Below, piece by piece: positions 1-6,085 of a stretch of DNA of 16,096 nucleotides. The notes under the pieces are model-generated. The model was given only the letters and a program-made list of their open reading frames with translations. It was not told the DNA's origin and searched no databases. Every line of letters starts with the position of its first letter. Position 1 is the first letter of the stretch. Position numbers and translations under genes: made by a program. This DNA comes from SAR202 cluster bacterium (GTDB lineage Bacteria > Chloroflexota > Dehalococcoidia > Lucifugimonadales > UBA1123): NCBI GenBank assembly GCA_030743915.1, contig JASLRP010000462.1, positions 1-16,096 of the forward strand, given 5' to 3'.

Positions 1-9
1 ATGTTTCGT

Positions 10-38
10 TTGCTCCGTGAAATTATCTCTGATATATT
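10..38 (+). promoter_or_regulatory. Sigma70-type promoter of the tRNA-Ser gene
   Basis: A -35 box TTGCTC (10-15) and a -10 box TATATT (33-38) are separated by exactly 17 nt. The -10 is preceded by TGA, giving an extended -10 (TGn). The tRNA begins at 49, 11 nt after the -10, so transcription would start only a few bases upstream of the mature 5' end. This spacing and position are typical of stable-RNA promoters. It may also drive miaB by read-through. Confidence 0.7.
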
Positions 39-48
39 GGATTCCGAT

Positions 49-140
49 GGAGGGGTCGCATAGTGGCCTAGTGCGGGCGCCTGCTAAGCGCTTAGGGGTA
101 GAAATGCCTCTCGCGGGTTCGAATCCCGCCCCCTCCGCCA
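49..140 (+). tRNA. tRNA-Ser (anticodon GCT)
   Basis: A full cloverleaf can be folded. The acceptor stem GGAGGGG (49-55) pairs with CCCCTCC (130-136), with discriminator G137 as usual for serine tRNA and a CCA end encoded at 138-140. The anticodon stem GGCGC/GCGCT closes the 7-nt loop CTGCTAA, giving anticodon GCT, which reads AGC and AGU. A long class II variable arm follows, as expected for serine. The T arm GCGGG-TTCGAAT-CCCGC ends at 129. The mature gene without CCA is 49-137. It has its own promoter, and miaB begins 34 nt after the CCA. Confidence 0.95.
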
Positions 141-174
141 CCTGAAAATGGACATATCAGGATAATTTGCAACT

Positions 175-1449
175 ATGGAAAGTTACTACATCTGGACAGT
201 CGGATGCCAGATGAACAAAGCTGACTCCGAGCGCATGGAAAGCGCCCTGGGTCAGATGGGCCTCGGCCCAACCGATGCCCCCCACGATGCCGATGTCATC
301 GTTCTCAACAGTTGCGTCGTCCGCGAGAGCGCCGAGGACCGAGTCATCGGCATGCTGACCAGCCTCAAACCCGTCAAACAGAAGGACCCCAACAAGGTCG
401 TGGCATTGATGGGATGCATGGTCGGCCCTCAAACCAAGACCCTTCAGAAACGTTACCCATACGTTGACGCCTTCATGCAGCCCCAGCAGTTCGGTCAGCT
501 TTTGGAAATCGTCGGTGAGCGAATCGGCGTTGACCCCGAAGGCTGTGTCGGCCCTCTCACCGCCAATGCAGGCGTCGCGACCTACATCCCCATCATCCAC
601 GGTTGCGACAAATTCTGCGCCTTCTGCATCATTCCCTATCGGCGGGGCCGTGAGGAGAGCCGCCCGGTGGACGAGATCGTTCACGAGGCCCGAATGCTGG
701 CCCGTCGAGGCGTCAAAGAAATCACGCTGTTGGGCCAGAATGTTGACTCCTACGGCCACGACCTTCCCGGCTCAGTGGACCTCGGCAACCTCCTATCAGC
801 AGTCAACGAGGTCGAAGAACTCGAACGCGTCCGATTCCTGACCTCTCATCCCTACGACATGAGCGACCACATAATCGACACTATCGCTCAGCTCGACAAG
901 GTCTGCGAGCACGTGAACCTGCCATTCCAGGCGGGCGACGATCAAGTATTAACAAACATGAGGCGCGGGTACTCCAACGACGACTACCGCGCCATAGTCG
1001 AAAAGATTCGAAAACGGATTCCCAACGTGTCACTGGCGACCGACCTGATAGTCGGATTTTCCGGCGAAACGGAGCCGCAATTTCAGCGCACTCTCGAAAT
1101 GGTCAGAGACATAAGATTCGACAAAGTTCATTCCGCAGCATACTCCACAAGGCCCGGGACAATCGCCGCTCGGATGATGGACGACGATGTGCCCCACGAA
1201 GAAAAAAAGCGTCGCCTGAACGCCATCGACACCCTCCAGGAATCAGTGTCGGCAGAGATCAACTTGGCCCTTCAGGGAACGACGCAGGAAATCCTGGTCG
1301 AAGGCCAAAAACGTGGCCGCTGGTTCGGGCGAACCCGAAACGACAAGCTCGTCTATTTCGACGACGAAATCAACAGAAGCGGAGAGATGGTGAAAGTGCG
1401 AATCGAGCAGGCTGGCTCCTGGTCGCTTCAGGGCGCTCTCACCGTCTGA
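175..1449 (+). CDS. miaB: tRNA-2-methylthio-N6-dimethylallyladenosine synthase MiaB
   Basis: A radical-SAM methylthiotransferase that converts i6A37 to ms2i6A37 in tRNAs reading U-starting codons. All three domains are visible in the 424 residues. The N-terminal UPF0004 domain carries auxiliary cluster cysteines C11 (TVGCQMNKADSE), C47 (NSCVVRESAEDR) and C81 (MGCMVG). The radical-SAM core has the CxxxCxxC motif C144/C148/C151 (HGCDKFCAFC). A C-terminal TRAM domain for tRNA binding covers about residues 360-424. The GCQMN.xDSE signature favours MiaB over the related RimO and MtaB. It is slightly shorter than many MiaBs (about 440-475) because little precedes the first domain. The ATG at 175 is the only good start; the ribosome site (AGGATAA near 159-165) is weak and distant. 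The upstream tRNA-Ser(GCT) is not an expected MiaB substrate, so adjacency may only mean shared transcription. Confidence 0.95.
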   Translation: MESYYIWTVGCQMNKADSERMESALGQMGLGPTDAPHDADVIVLNSCVVRESAEDRVIGMLTSLKPVKQKDPNKVVALMGCMVGPQTKTLQKRYPYVDAFMQPQQFGQLLEIVGERIGVDPEGCVGPLTANAGVATYIPIIHGCDKFCAFCIIPYRRGREESRPVDEIVHEARMLARRGVKEITLLGQNVDSYGHDLPGSVDLGNLLSAVNEVEELERVRFLTSHPYDMSDHIIDTIAQLDKVCEHVNLPFQAGDDQVLTNMRRGYSNDDYRAIVEKIRKRIPNVSLATDLIVGFSGETEPQFQRTLEMVRDIRFDKVHSAAYSTRPGTIAARMMDDDVPHEEKKRRLNAIDTLQESVSAEINLALQGTTQEILVEGQKRGRWFGRTRNDKLVYFDDEINRSGEMVKVRIEQAGSWSLQGALTV

Positions 1450-1458
1450 CATTAACGG

Positions 1459-1494
1459 GGCGCCTGCGGTTCGTTCCGCTAGCGCCTTTGGTTT
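1459..1494 (+). terminator. Probable intrinsic terminator after miaB
   Basis: A two-part GC-rich stem, GGCGC (1459-1463) with GCGCC (1482-1486) and GCGG (1466-1469) with CCGC (1476-1479), closes a 6-nt loop. The two parts are separated by a 2x2 internal loop (CT/TA). The tail TTTGGTTT is T-rich but interrupted, so efficiency is uncertain. It lies about 10 nt after the miaB stop codon. Confidence 0.55.
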
Positions 1495-1499
1495 AGGTT

Positions 1500-1536
1500 C
1501 CAGCGTAGCTGGATCACTAGGACTCTGATAGGAGTC
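1500..1536 (+). promoter_or_regulatory. Leader hairpins upstream of nadA, one overlapping the ribosome site
   Basis: Two short hairpins follow the miaB terminator: CCAGC-GTA-GCTGG (1500-1512) and GACTC (1521-1525) with GAGTC (1532-1536). The second stem includes part of AGGAG (1530-1534), the Shine-Dalgarno site 10 nt before the nadA ATG, so folding could limit nadA translation. I recognise no known riboswitch or NAD-regulator site here and found no clear promoter. Stems are only 5-6 bp, so the regulatory reading is inference. Confidence 0.35.
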
Positions 1537-1544
1537 ACGAATAG

Positions 1545-2753
1545 ATGGTAATCGAAACAAAAACACCCACAATTCCAATTACCGAGATCGAGCAGTCAGC
1601 ATTCTGCCAGACCGACGAGGAACTTGTCGCCAAGCCCCTGGCGGAGGAGTTCAATGCCGGGGTCCGATGGCAAAAACTGCCCATCGAATACATGCGCATG
1701 TCTCCCGAGGAACTGGACCGGCGAATCGCAGCCGCCAGAGCCAAACTGGGCGACACAGCCGTGATTCTCGGCCACCACTATCAGCGAGACGAGATCATCA
1801 GGTTCGCTGATTTTCGAGGCGACTCCTTCAACCTGTCTCAGTTTGCGGCATCCCAGGGCCAGTCGCAGTACATCATATTCTGCGGCGTCCACTTCATGGC
1901 CGAGACAGCCGACATCCTGTCAGGCTCCCATCAACAGGTCATCCTGCCAAACCTGACCGCCGGATGCTCGATGGCCGACATGGCGCATATTGACGATGTT
2001 ATGGACTGCTGGGACGATCTCGAACGCGTCCTCGGCGACCACGGCGGAATCGTGCCCATTACCTACATGAACTCAACAGCGGCAATCAAAGCGTTGTGCG
2101 GACGCAACAACGGCATCGTATGCACATCGTCCAACGCTCCCGCCACCTTCGACTGGGCATTCGAGCGCGGACAGCGAGTCCTGTTCCTCCCCGATCAGCA
2201 TCTCGGACGCAACACCGCCCTTAAGATGGGCATTGGCGTTGACGAAATGGTCGTTTGGAACCCCTTCAAAGAGCTTGGAGGAAACACCGAAGAGCAACTC
2301 ATAAACGCCAAAATGATCCTGTGGCAAGGCCACTGCTCTGTGCACACCAGGTTCACCGTCGATCAGATCGGCAAGGCGCGTGAAACCTACCCCGACATCC
2401 ACGTAGTAGTGCATCCCGAATGCACAATGGATGTCGTGAACGCGGCAGACTCCCACGGCTCCACCGAGTACATCAAAAAGGCTATCTCAGAGGCTCCCGC
2501 CGGAACGCAGTGGGCCGTCGGAACCGAGGTCAGCCTCGTCAACCGCATCGCCGCGGAGAACCCCGACAAGCTGATATTCTGTCTCGACCCCGTCGTCTGC
2601 CCGTGCTCCACCATGTACAGAATCCATCCGGCGTACCTGTCCTGGGTGTTAGATGGCCTGAACGAAGGCGTTGTCGTCAACCAGATCGCCGTCCCCGACG
2701 ACATCGCAGAGCAGGCGAAAATCGCGCTGGACCGGATGCTGGCAGTCGTCTAA
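1545..2753 (+). CDS. nadA: Quinolinate synthase NadA
   Basis: A 4Fe-4S enzyme that condenses iminoaspartate with dihydroxyacetone phosphate to quinolinate in de novo NAD synthesis. Family motifs run throughout: GHHYQ (76-80), FCGVHFMAETAD (112-123), PNLTAGCSMADM (135-146), YMNST (184-188), FLPDQHLGRNT (214-224), GHCSVHTRF (262-270), VHPECTMDVV (289-298) and CPCSTMYRI (352-360). C113, C264, C293 and C354 are in place. The spacing of the last three matches my recollection of the long B. subtilis-type enzyme, in which three of these four cysteines bind the cluster. At 402 residues it is longer than most NadAs (about 300-370), mainly from roughly 45 extra N-terminal residues without a recognisable domain. 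The start is supported by AGGAG 10 nt upstream. nadC follows after a terminator; no nadB is nearby, so iminoaspartate must come from a gene elsewhere. Confidence 0.95.
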   Translation: MVIETKTPTIPITEIEQSAFCQTDEELVAKPLAEEFNAGVRWQKLPIEYMRMSPEELDRRIAAARAKLGDTAVILGHHYQRDEIIRFADFRGDSFNLSQFAASQGQSQYIIFCGVHFMAETADILSGSHQQVILPNLTAGCSMADMAHIDDVMDCWDDLERVLGDHGGIVPITYMNSTAAIKALCGRNNGIVCTSSNAPATFDWAFERGQRVLFLPDQHLGRNTALKMGIGVDEMVVWNPFKELGGNTEEQLINAKMILWQGHCSVHTRFTVDQIGKARETYPDIHVVVHPECTMDVVNAADSHGSTEYIKKAISEAPAGTQWAVGTEVSLVNRIAAENPDKLIFCLDPVVCPCSTMYRIHPAYLSWVLDGLNEGVVVNQIAVPDDIAEQAKIALDRMLAVV

Positions 2754-2778
2754 GATTGCAGCAACACTGAATGTAAAT

Positions 2779-2814
2779 TAGGCCCATTCCGACTCGGATG
2801 GGCCTATTGTTTTA
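2779..2814 (+). terminator. Strong intrinsic terminator between nadA and nadC
   Basis: TAGGCCCAT (2779-2787) pairs with ATGGGCCTA (2798-2806). The stem continues inward through CCG/CGG around the loop ACT, with one bulged T. The tail TTGTTTTA (2807-2814) follows directly. The stem of about 12 bp plus a T-rich tail makes this the best terminator in the window. It starts 25 nt after the nadA stop and ends 21 nt before the nadC start. Confidence 0.85.
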
Positions 2815-2835
2815 TGAATGACGTAGAGTGAACGT

Positions 2836-3684
2836 ATGCAGATTACTAGAGACATCCGGGACTTGATCGACCGGACTCTGGCCGAGGACCTGAGCATCGG
2901 CGACCCCACCACAGACATACTGGTGCCGCCCGACCTGGAGTCCACAGCGGTTCTCCTCGCCAAAGAGGATGGCGTTTTGGCAGGCCTCGATGTTGGCCTC
3001 GAAGCGTTCCGCCGATTCGATGATCGAGCGTTGACCACCCCTCTTCTGGAAGACGGAGCGTCGATCAGAGTCGGCGACCATCTGGGAACGATCCAAGGCA
3101 GCGTTGCATCCTTGTTGAAAGCAGAGCGCACCGCGGTCAACTTCATGCAACGCATGAGCGGCATAGCAACTCTGACCCAGCGTTACGTGAAGGCGGTGGA
3201 AGGCCACCCGGTCAGAATCGTTGACACAAGAAAGACGACACCGGGACTGAGGTTCTTAGAGAAGTATTCAGTCCGAATGGGCGGTGGCCACAACCACCGC
3301 CAGAACCTCGGAGATGGCATACTCATCAAGGACAACCACATCGACGCCCTGCGGGGTGATGGCATGAGCCTGGGAGACGTGGTGAAGAAGGCGATCCGTG
3401 AAGCATCGCACACCATCCGAGTCGAGGTCGAGGTGGAAAACCTGGAGCAACTTGACGAGGCATTGGACGCGGGCGCTGGAATCATATTGCTCGACAACAT
3501 GGACGTGGAACAGATGACCACCGCAGTCCAGATTGCCAGAGGAAAGGCGTTCACCGAAGCTTCCGGCGGCATCACGTTGGAGACGGTTCGCGCCGTGGCG
3601 GCAACAGGAGTGGATATTATCTCCGTCGGCGCCCTGACCCATTCAGTGCCCGCGCTGGACATCAGCATGGACATGCTGGACTGA
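2836..3684 (+). CDS. nadC: Nicotinate-nucleotide pyrophosphorylase (carboxylating) NadC
   Basis: Quinolinate phosphoribosyltransferase: quinolinate plus PRPP gives nicotinate mononucleotide, CO2 and pyrophosphate, the step after NadA. The 282 residues match the usual length. Visible are the N-terminal alpha/beta sandwich region, ERTAVNFMQRMSGIAT (97-112), the substrate-binding DTRKTTPGLR (130-139), HNHRQNLGDGILIKDNH (152-168) and the barrel-strand motifs EVEVENLEQ, ILLDNM and ASGGI. The catalytic and phosphate-binding Arg, His and Lys residues in these motifs are all present. The ATG at 2836 has only a weak ribosome site (AGAGTG about 8 nt upstream). A strong terminator separates it from nadA, so nadC probably has its own promoter or depends on read-through. 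The propeller gene starts 13 nt after its stop codon. Confidence 0.95.
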   Translation: MQITRDIRDLIDRTLAEDLSIGDPTTDILVPPDLESTAVLLAKEDGVLAGLDVGLEAFRRFDDRALTTPLLEDGASIRVGDHLGTIQGSVASLLKAERTAVNFMQRMSGIATLTQRYVKAVEGHPVRIVDTRKTTPGLRFLEKYSVRMGGGHNHRQNLGDGILIKDNHIDALRGDGMSLGDVVKKAIREASHTIRVEVEVENLEQLDEALDAGAGIILLDNMDVEQMTTAVQIARGKAFTEASGGITLETVRAVAATGVDIISVGALTHSVPALDISMDMLD

Positions 3685-3697
3685 CTTGGAGGGTTCA

Positions 3698-5008
3698 ATG
3701 CGCGCCAACGCTGGGATGGTGATACTGGTCTCGATACTCGTCATCCTGGCCGTGCTGGGCAGTCGCGGCGGCGTCGCGTCCGATCTCCCCCCTTTGCCCC
3801 CTGAAACGCGCGTCAACAGAATCGCTGTCGTCGGGTTGGACGGATTGGTCCGCTCCATTAAACCTGACGGCACACGAGCGATTGAGATTTCAGGAGCCGA
3901 TGGTTTCTTCACCTGGCCCACCTGGGCGCCAAACGGAAAGAAATTGGTGTATTCGGGTTTGGTCAATGACGCCGGTGTAGAGCCCAGTATCACACTGTTC
4001 GAGTACGCAAACAACACCGGAATCTCTCGGAAGTTACACGTTGGTGTTCCCGGCTTCGCCGGCCTGCTGGCAGAAGGCGTCGTCCACTACCCCTTGTGGT
4101 CGCCCAACAGCGAAAAATTGGCGTTTGTCGGCGTCACCTCGGAAACCGGGCTCACCCTGTTTCTGGATGATCTGACAGACGATCCCAGTTCCCAGTATGT
4201 GCTGGACCGGGGGCCCCTGTGGATGTCGTGGTCCAGTGACTCATCTCACCTGTTGGTCCACAGGGCAGACGAACACTTCCTGGTGGACACCGACGACCCT
4301 CTGGAAGTGACTCAAATAGGCGTGAATTCATTGGCATACCGGGTCCCAGCCTGGAAACCCGACGAGCCATCAATCACGTTTGCTCGTGACGTCAGCCCCT
4401 CGAATTCGATTATTTACGGCGCTCCTGTAACGCCCGACGGCGTGGGAATGGCTATCCCAATCGCCAACGTCTCATCCGACTCCGCGTTCCAGTGGTCCAG
4501 AGACGGCAGCAAACTGGCCATAGCCGACACCAGCAGGCTGGTGTTGCATCTGGGAGGGCGAGCGCAGATATTCAGAGAGTTGAGAATCTTCGACTCGGCG
4601 GATTTCACCGAACTGGCGACGCTGAGCGACAACATCCTGGCCTACTTCTGGTCCCCAGACGGCACGAAGATTGCTTACGTGTCGATACCAGACGGCCGAG
4701 GCAACCTGCGCTGGACACTATACGACACCGAGTCTGGGGTCAGCACGCAACTCGTGGATTTCGTACCCTCCCCCGACCAGATGACCATGTTCCAATTCTT
4801 CGACCAGTACGCCTACTCCCACTCACTCTGGTCGCCAGACAGCCAGTTTCTGGTGTTCGCTGGCACGCTGAGCGAGCAGGCGGTCACAGCCTCATTCGAG
4901 ACGCACCCCGGCCACACCGGACTCCACGTATTCGTTCTTGACACGGGGCCAACGCTGGCAATCGAAGCCATAACCACTGGACTGTTGGGATTCTGGTCGC
5001 CCATCTAG
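3698..5008 (+). CDS. Secreted or membrane-anchored TolB-like PD40 beta-propeller protein
   Basis: Function unknown; probably a binding or scaffold protein outside the cytoplasm. I chose the ATG at 3698 (436 residues) because GGAGG (3688-3692) lies 5 nt upstream; an in-frame TTG at 3686 would place this site inside the gene. Residues 1-28 form a signal peptide or signal anchor with a hydrophobic core (MVILVSILVILAVLGS) and no lipobox cysteine. Seven PD40/WD40-like repeats follow with the W[SA]P(N/D)G..L.(Y/F) pattern, near residues 75, 123, 158, 189, 236, 288 and 338, spaced unevenly. The protein ends with an eighth partial copy, GFWSPI (431-436), which may complete the ring by pairing with the N-terminal blade. 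TolB C-terminal domains resemble this, but there is no TolB N-terminal domain. It sits 13 nt after nadC and is probably co-transcribed with it, without an obvious functional link. Confidence 0.75.
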   Translation: MRANAGMVILVSILVILAVLGSRGGVASDLPPLPPETRVNRIAVVGLDGLVRSIKPDGTRAIEISGADGFFTWPTWAPNGKKLVYSGLVNDAGVEPSITLFEYANNTGISRKLHVGVPGFAGLLAEGVVHYPLWSPNSEKLAFVGVTSETGLTLFLDDLTDDPSSQYVLDRGPLWMSWSSDSSHLLVHRADEHFLVDTDDPLEVTQIGVNSLAYRVPAWKPDEPSITFARDVSPSNSIIYGAPVTPDGVGMAIPIANVSSDSAFQWSRDGSKLAIADTSRLVLHLGGRAQIFRELRIFDSADFTELATLSDNILAYFWSPDGTKIAYVSIPDGRGNLRWTLYDTESGVSTQLVDFVPSPDQMTMFQFFDQYAYSHSLWSPDSQFLVFAGTLSEQAVTASFETHPGHTGLHVFVLDTGPTLAIEAITTGLLGFWSPI

Positions 5009-5025
5009 GTCACTGGTGAGATCAC

Positions 5026-5490
5026 TCAGCCACGGCGAGGCCGATTGCGGTCCTCGGAGTCCAGCATAATCGTGACTGGCCCGTCATTCTCTATCGACAC
5101 GAGCATGTGAGCCTGAAACTGCCCGGTCTCAACGGTCAACCCGGACTCCTTGAATTTGCCCAGCGTCACATCGAACAGGGCCTTGGCGTCGTCCGGCAAA
5201 CCCGCGTCGGTGAAACTGGGACGTCGGCCCTTGCGAGTGTCGCCGTACAGCGTGAACTGGCTGATGACCAGCAGTTGAGCTTCGGTGTCCAGTGCCGAGA
5301 GATTGAATCGGCCTTCTTCGTCAGAGAAGATGCGCAGGTTCAGAATCTTGGGAACGATGTAGTCGGCGTCTGCTTCCTCGTCCTCGCGGGATATTCCGAC
5401 AAGAACCACAAGGCCGGGACCTATCTGTCCGAGAGTAATGCCGTCAACCGAGACAGCCGCTTTTGACACCCTTTGAATCAGGGCGCGCAA
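5026..5490 (-). CDS. dtd: D-aminoacyl-tRNA deacylase Dtd
   Basis: Cleaves D-amino acids (and glycine mischarged on tRNA-Ala) from tRNA, a translation quality-control step in the cytoplasm. The 154-residue length and full motif set match the bacterial DTD fold: N-terminal MRALIQRVSKAAVSVDG, the active-site SQFTLYGD (77-84, T80 at the catalytic position) and the Gly-cisPro motif NDGPVT (135-140) that excludes L-amino acids. The family start MRA(V/L)IQRV is encoded from a TTG at 5488-5490; no nearby in-frame ATG gives this N-terminus. It starts 3 nt after the stop codon of the FmdB-like gene, with only a weak AGAG ribosome site, so it is probably translated by coupling. It converges with the propeller gene, leaving 17 nt between their ends. 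Confidence 0.95.
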   Translation of the reverse strand: MRALIQRVSKAAVSVDGITLGQIGPGLVVLVGISREDEEADADYIVPKILNLRIFSDEEGRFNLSALDTEAQLLVISQFTLYGDTRKGRRPSFTDAGLPDDAKALFDVTLGKFKESGLTVETGQFQAHMLVSIENDGPVTIMLDSEDRNRPRRG

Positions 5491-5493
5491 GAG

Positions 5494-5823
5494 TCAGTCG
5501 CTCTTTGACGCAGCGGTCGATGTGGACTCGGCCTTTGAGTCTGAAGAAGATTCAGACTTGGAGGAAGACTCTGACTTCTCCGATTTTGACTCGGAGTCGG
5601 ATTCCGACTCTTTCTTGTCAGCGCCGGTGCCGTTATTCCCTCGACCTTTGCCATAGTCGTTAACGTACCAGCCGCTGCCCTTGTAGATTACCGGAGGAGC
5701 GTGGAACTGGCGGTTGGATGTGGAGCCGCACTCTGGGCACGGCATCACCGTCTCTGAGTCGAAAGACTGGCGCAATTCGAACCGGTGTTCACAGTTACTG
5801 CACTTGTAATCGTACCGTGGCAA
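5494..5823 (-). CDS. FmdB-type zinc-ribbon protein with acidic Ser-rich tail
   Basis: A small putative regulatory protein of the FmdB/CxxC_CxxC_SSSS family, whose exact role is not established. Residues 1-45 are the zinc ribbon: MPRYDYKC followed by C8-x2-C11 and C29-x2-C32 (CPEC). The conserved stretch KGSGWYVNDYG (48-58) follows. Residues 68-109 are low-complexity, rich in Ser, Glu, Lys and Asp, and probably disordered. The start is TTG at 5821-5823: it gives the family N-terminus, and GGGAGG (5830-5835) lies 6 nt upstream. It is the first gene of an operon with dtd, behind a clear promoter with a dyad downstream. The Ser tail is typical of the family, though long here. Confidence 0.88.
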   Translation of the reverse strand: MPRYDYKCSNCEHRFELRQSFDSETVMPCPECGSTSNRQFHAPPVIYKGSGWYVNDYGKGRGNNGTGADKKESESDSESKSEKSESSSKSESSSDSKAESTSTAASKSD

Positions 5824-5850
5824 ATGGGGCCTCCCAGAGTTCTGAATAAT

Positions 5851-5875
5851 TAGCAGTCAACGACGTTGACTGCTA
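5851..5875 (-). promoter_or_regulatory. Perfect 11-bp inverted repeat in the fmdB-dtd leader (operator or RNA hairpin)
   Basis: TAGCAGTCAAC (5851-5861) and GTTGACTGCTA (5865-5875) are exact reverse complements around a 3-nt spacer. The dyad lies just downstream of the predicted fmdB transcription start and ends about 27 nt before the TTG start. There is no T-tract on either side, which argues against a terminator. It could be a repressor operator or a stable 5' UTR hairpin; the sequence alone does not decide. Confidence 0.6.
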
Positions 5876-5887
5876 CCGCCATCTATC

Positions 5888-5916
5888 AATTTAGCATCGG
5901 CCAGAAATGCTGTCAA
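5888..5916 (-). promoter_or_regulatory. Sigma70-type promoter of the fmdB-dtd operon
   Basis: Read on the minus strand, a perfect -35 box TTGACA (5911-5916) is followed by a 17-nt spacer (5894-5910) and a -10 box TAAATT (5888-5893, 4 of 6 matches to consensus). The start point would fall near 5881, giving a leader of roughly 58 nt that contains the 11-bp dyad. No competing signal with a better match was seen in this gap. Confidence 0.7.
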
Positions 5917-5940
5917 ATAGATTTAGCTTTGAAAGCATGC

Positions 5941-5960
5941 AAAAAACAGGCGCATAGCGC
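5941..5960 (-). terminator. Possible weak terminator after the CocE/NonD hydrolase gene
   Basis: On the minus strand GCGC-TAT-GCGC (5950-5960) is followed two bases later by six T (the A run at 5941-5946). The stem is only 4 bp and lies about 125 nt after the hydrolase stop codon, so this is tentative. The rest of the 262-bp gap 5824-6085 holds the fmdB promoter and dyad; I see no gene in it. Confidence 0.3.
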
Positions 5961-6085
5961 AACCCATTTTCCATGCTGAGTGGAAGCGAAGCATCTGGTC
6001 GCAACAACCAATGATCACGCGCGCCCGGTGAGATTCTCCGATTCACGGCGCCAGATTAACGCCCCTTCGGCCTCATCAGGCGACC

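Noticed and set aside
3686..3697. TTG at 3686 as start of the propeller protein
   Set aside because: It would put the GGAGG ribosome site inside the coding sequence and lies 1 nt after the nadC stop with no ribosome site of its own; the ATG at 3698 fits better.
5851..5875. The 11-bp dyad as an intrinsic terminator
   Set aside because: No T-tract follows the repeat in either direction, and it lies at the beginning rather than the end of a transcription unit.
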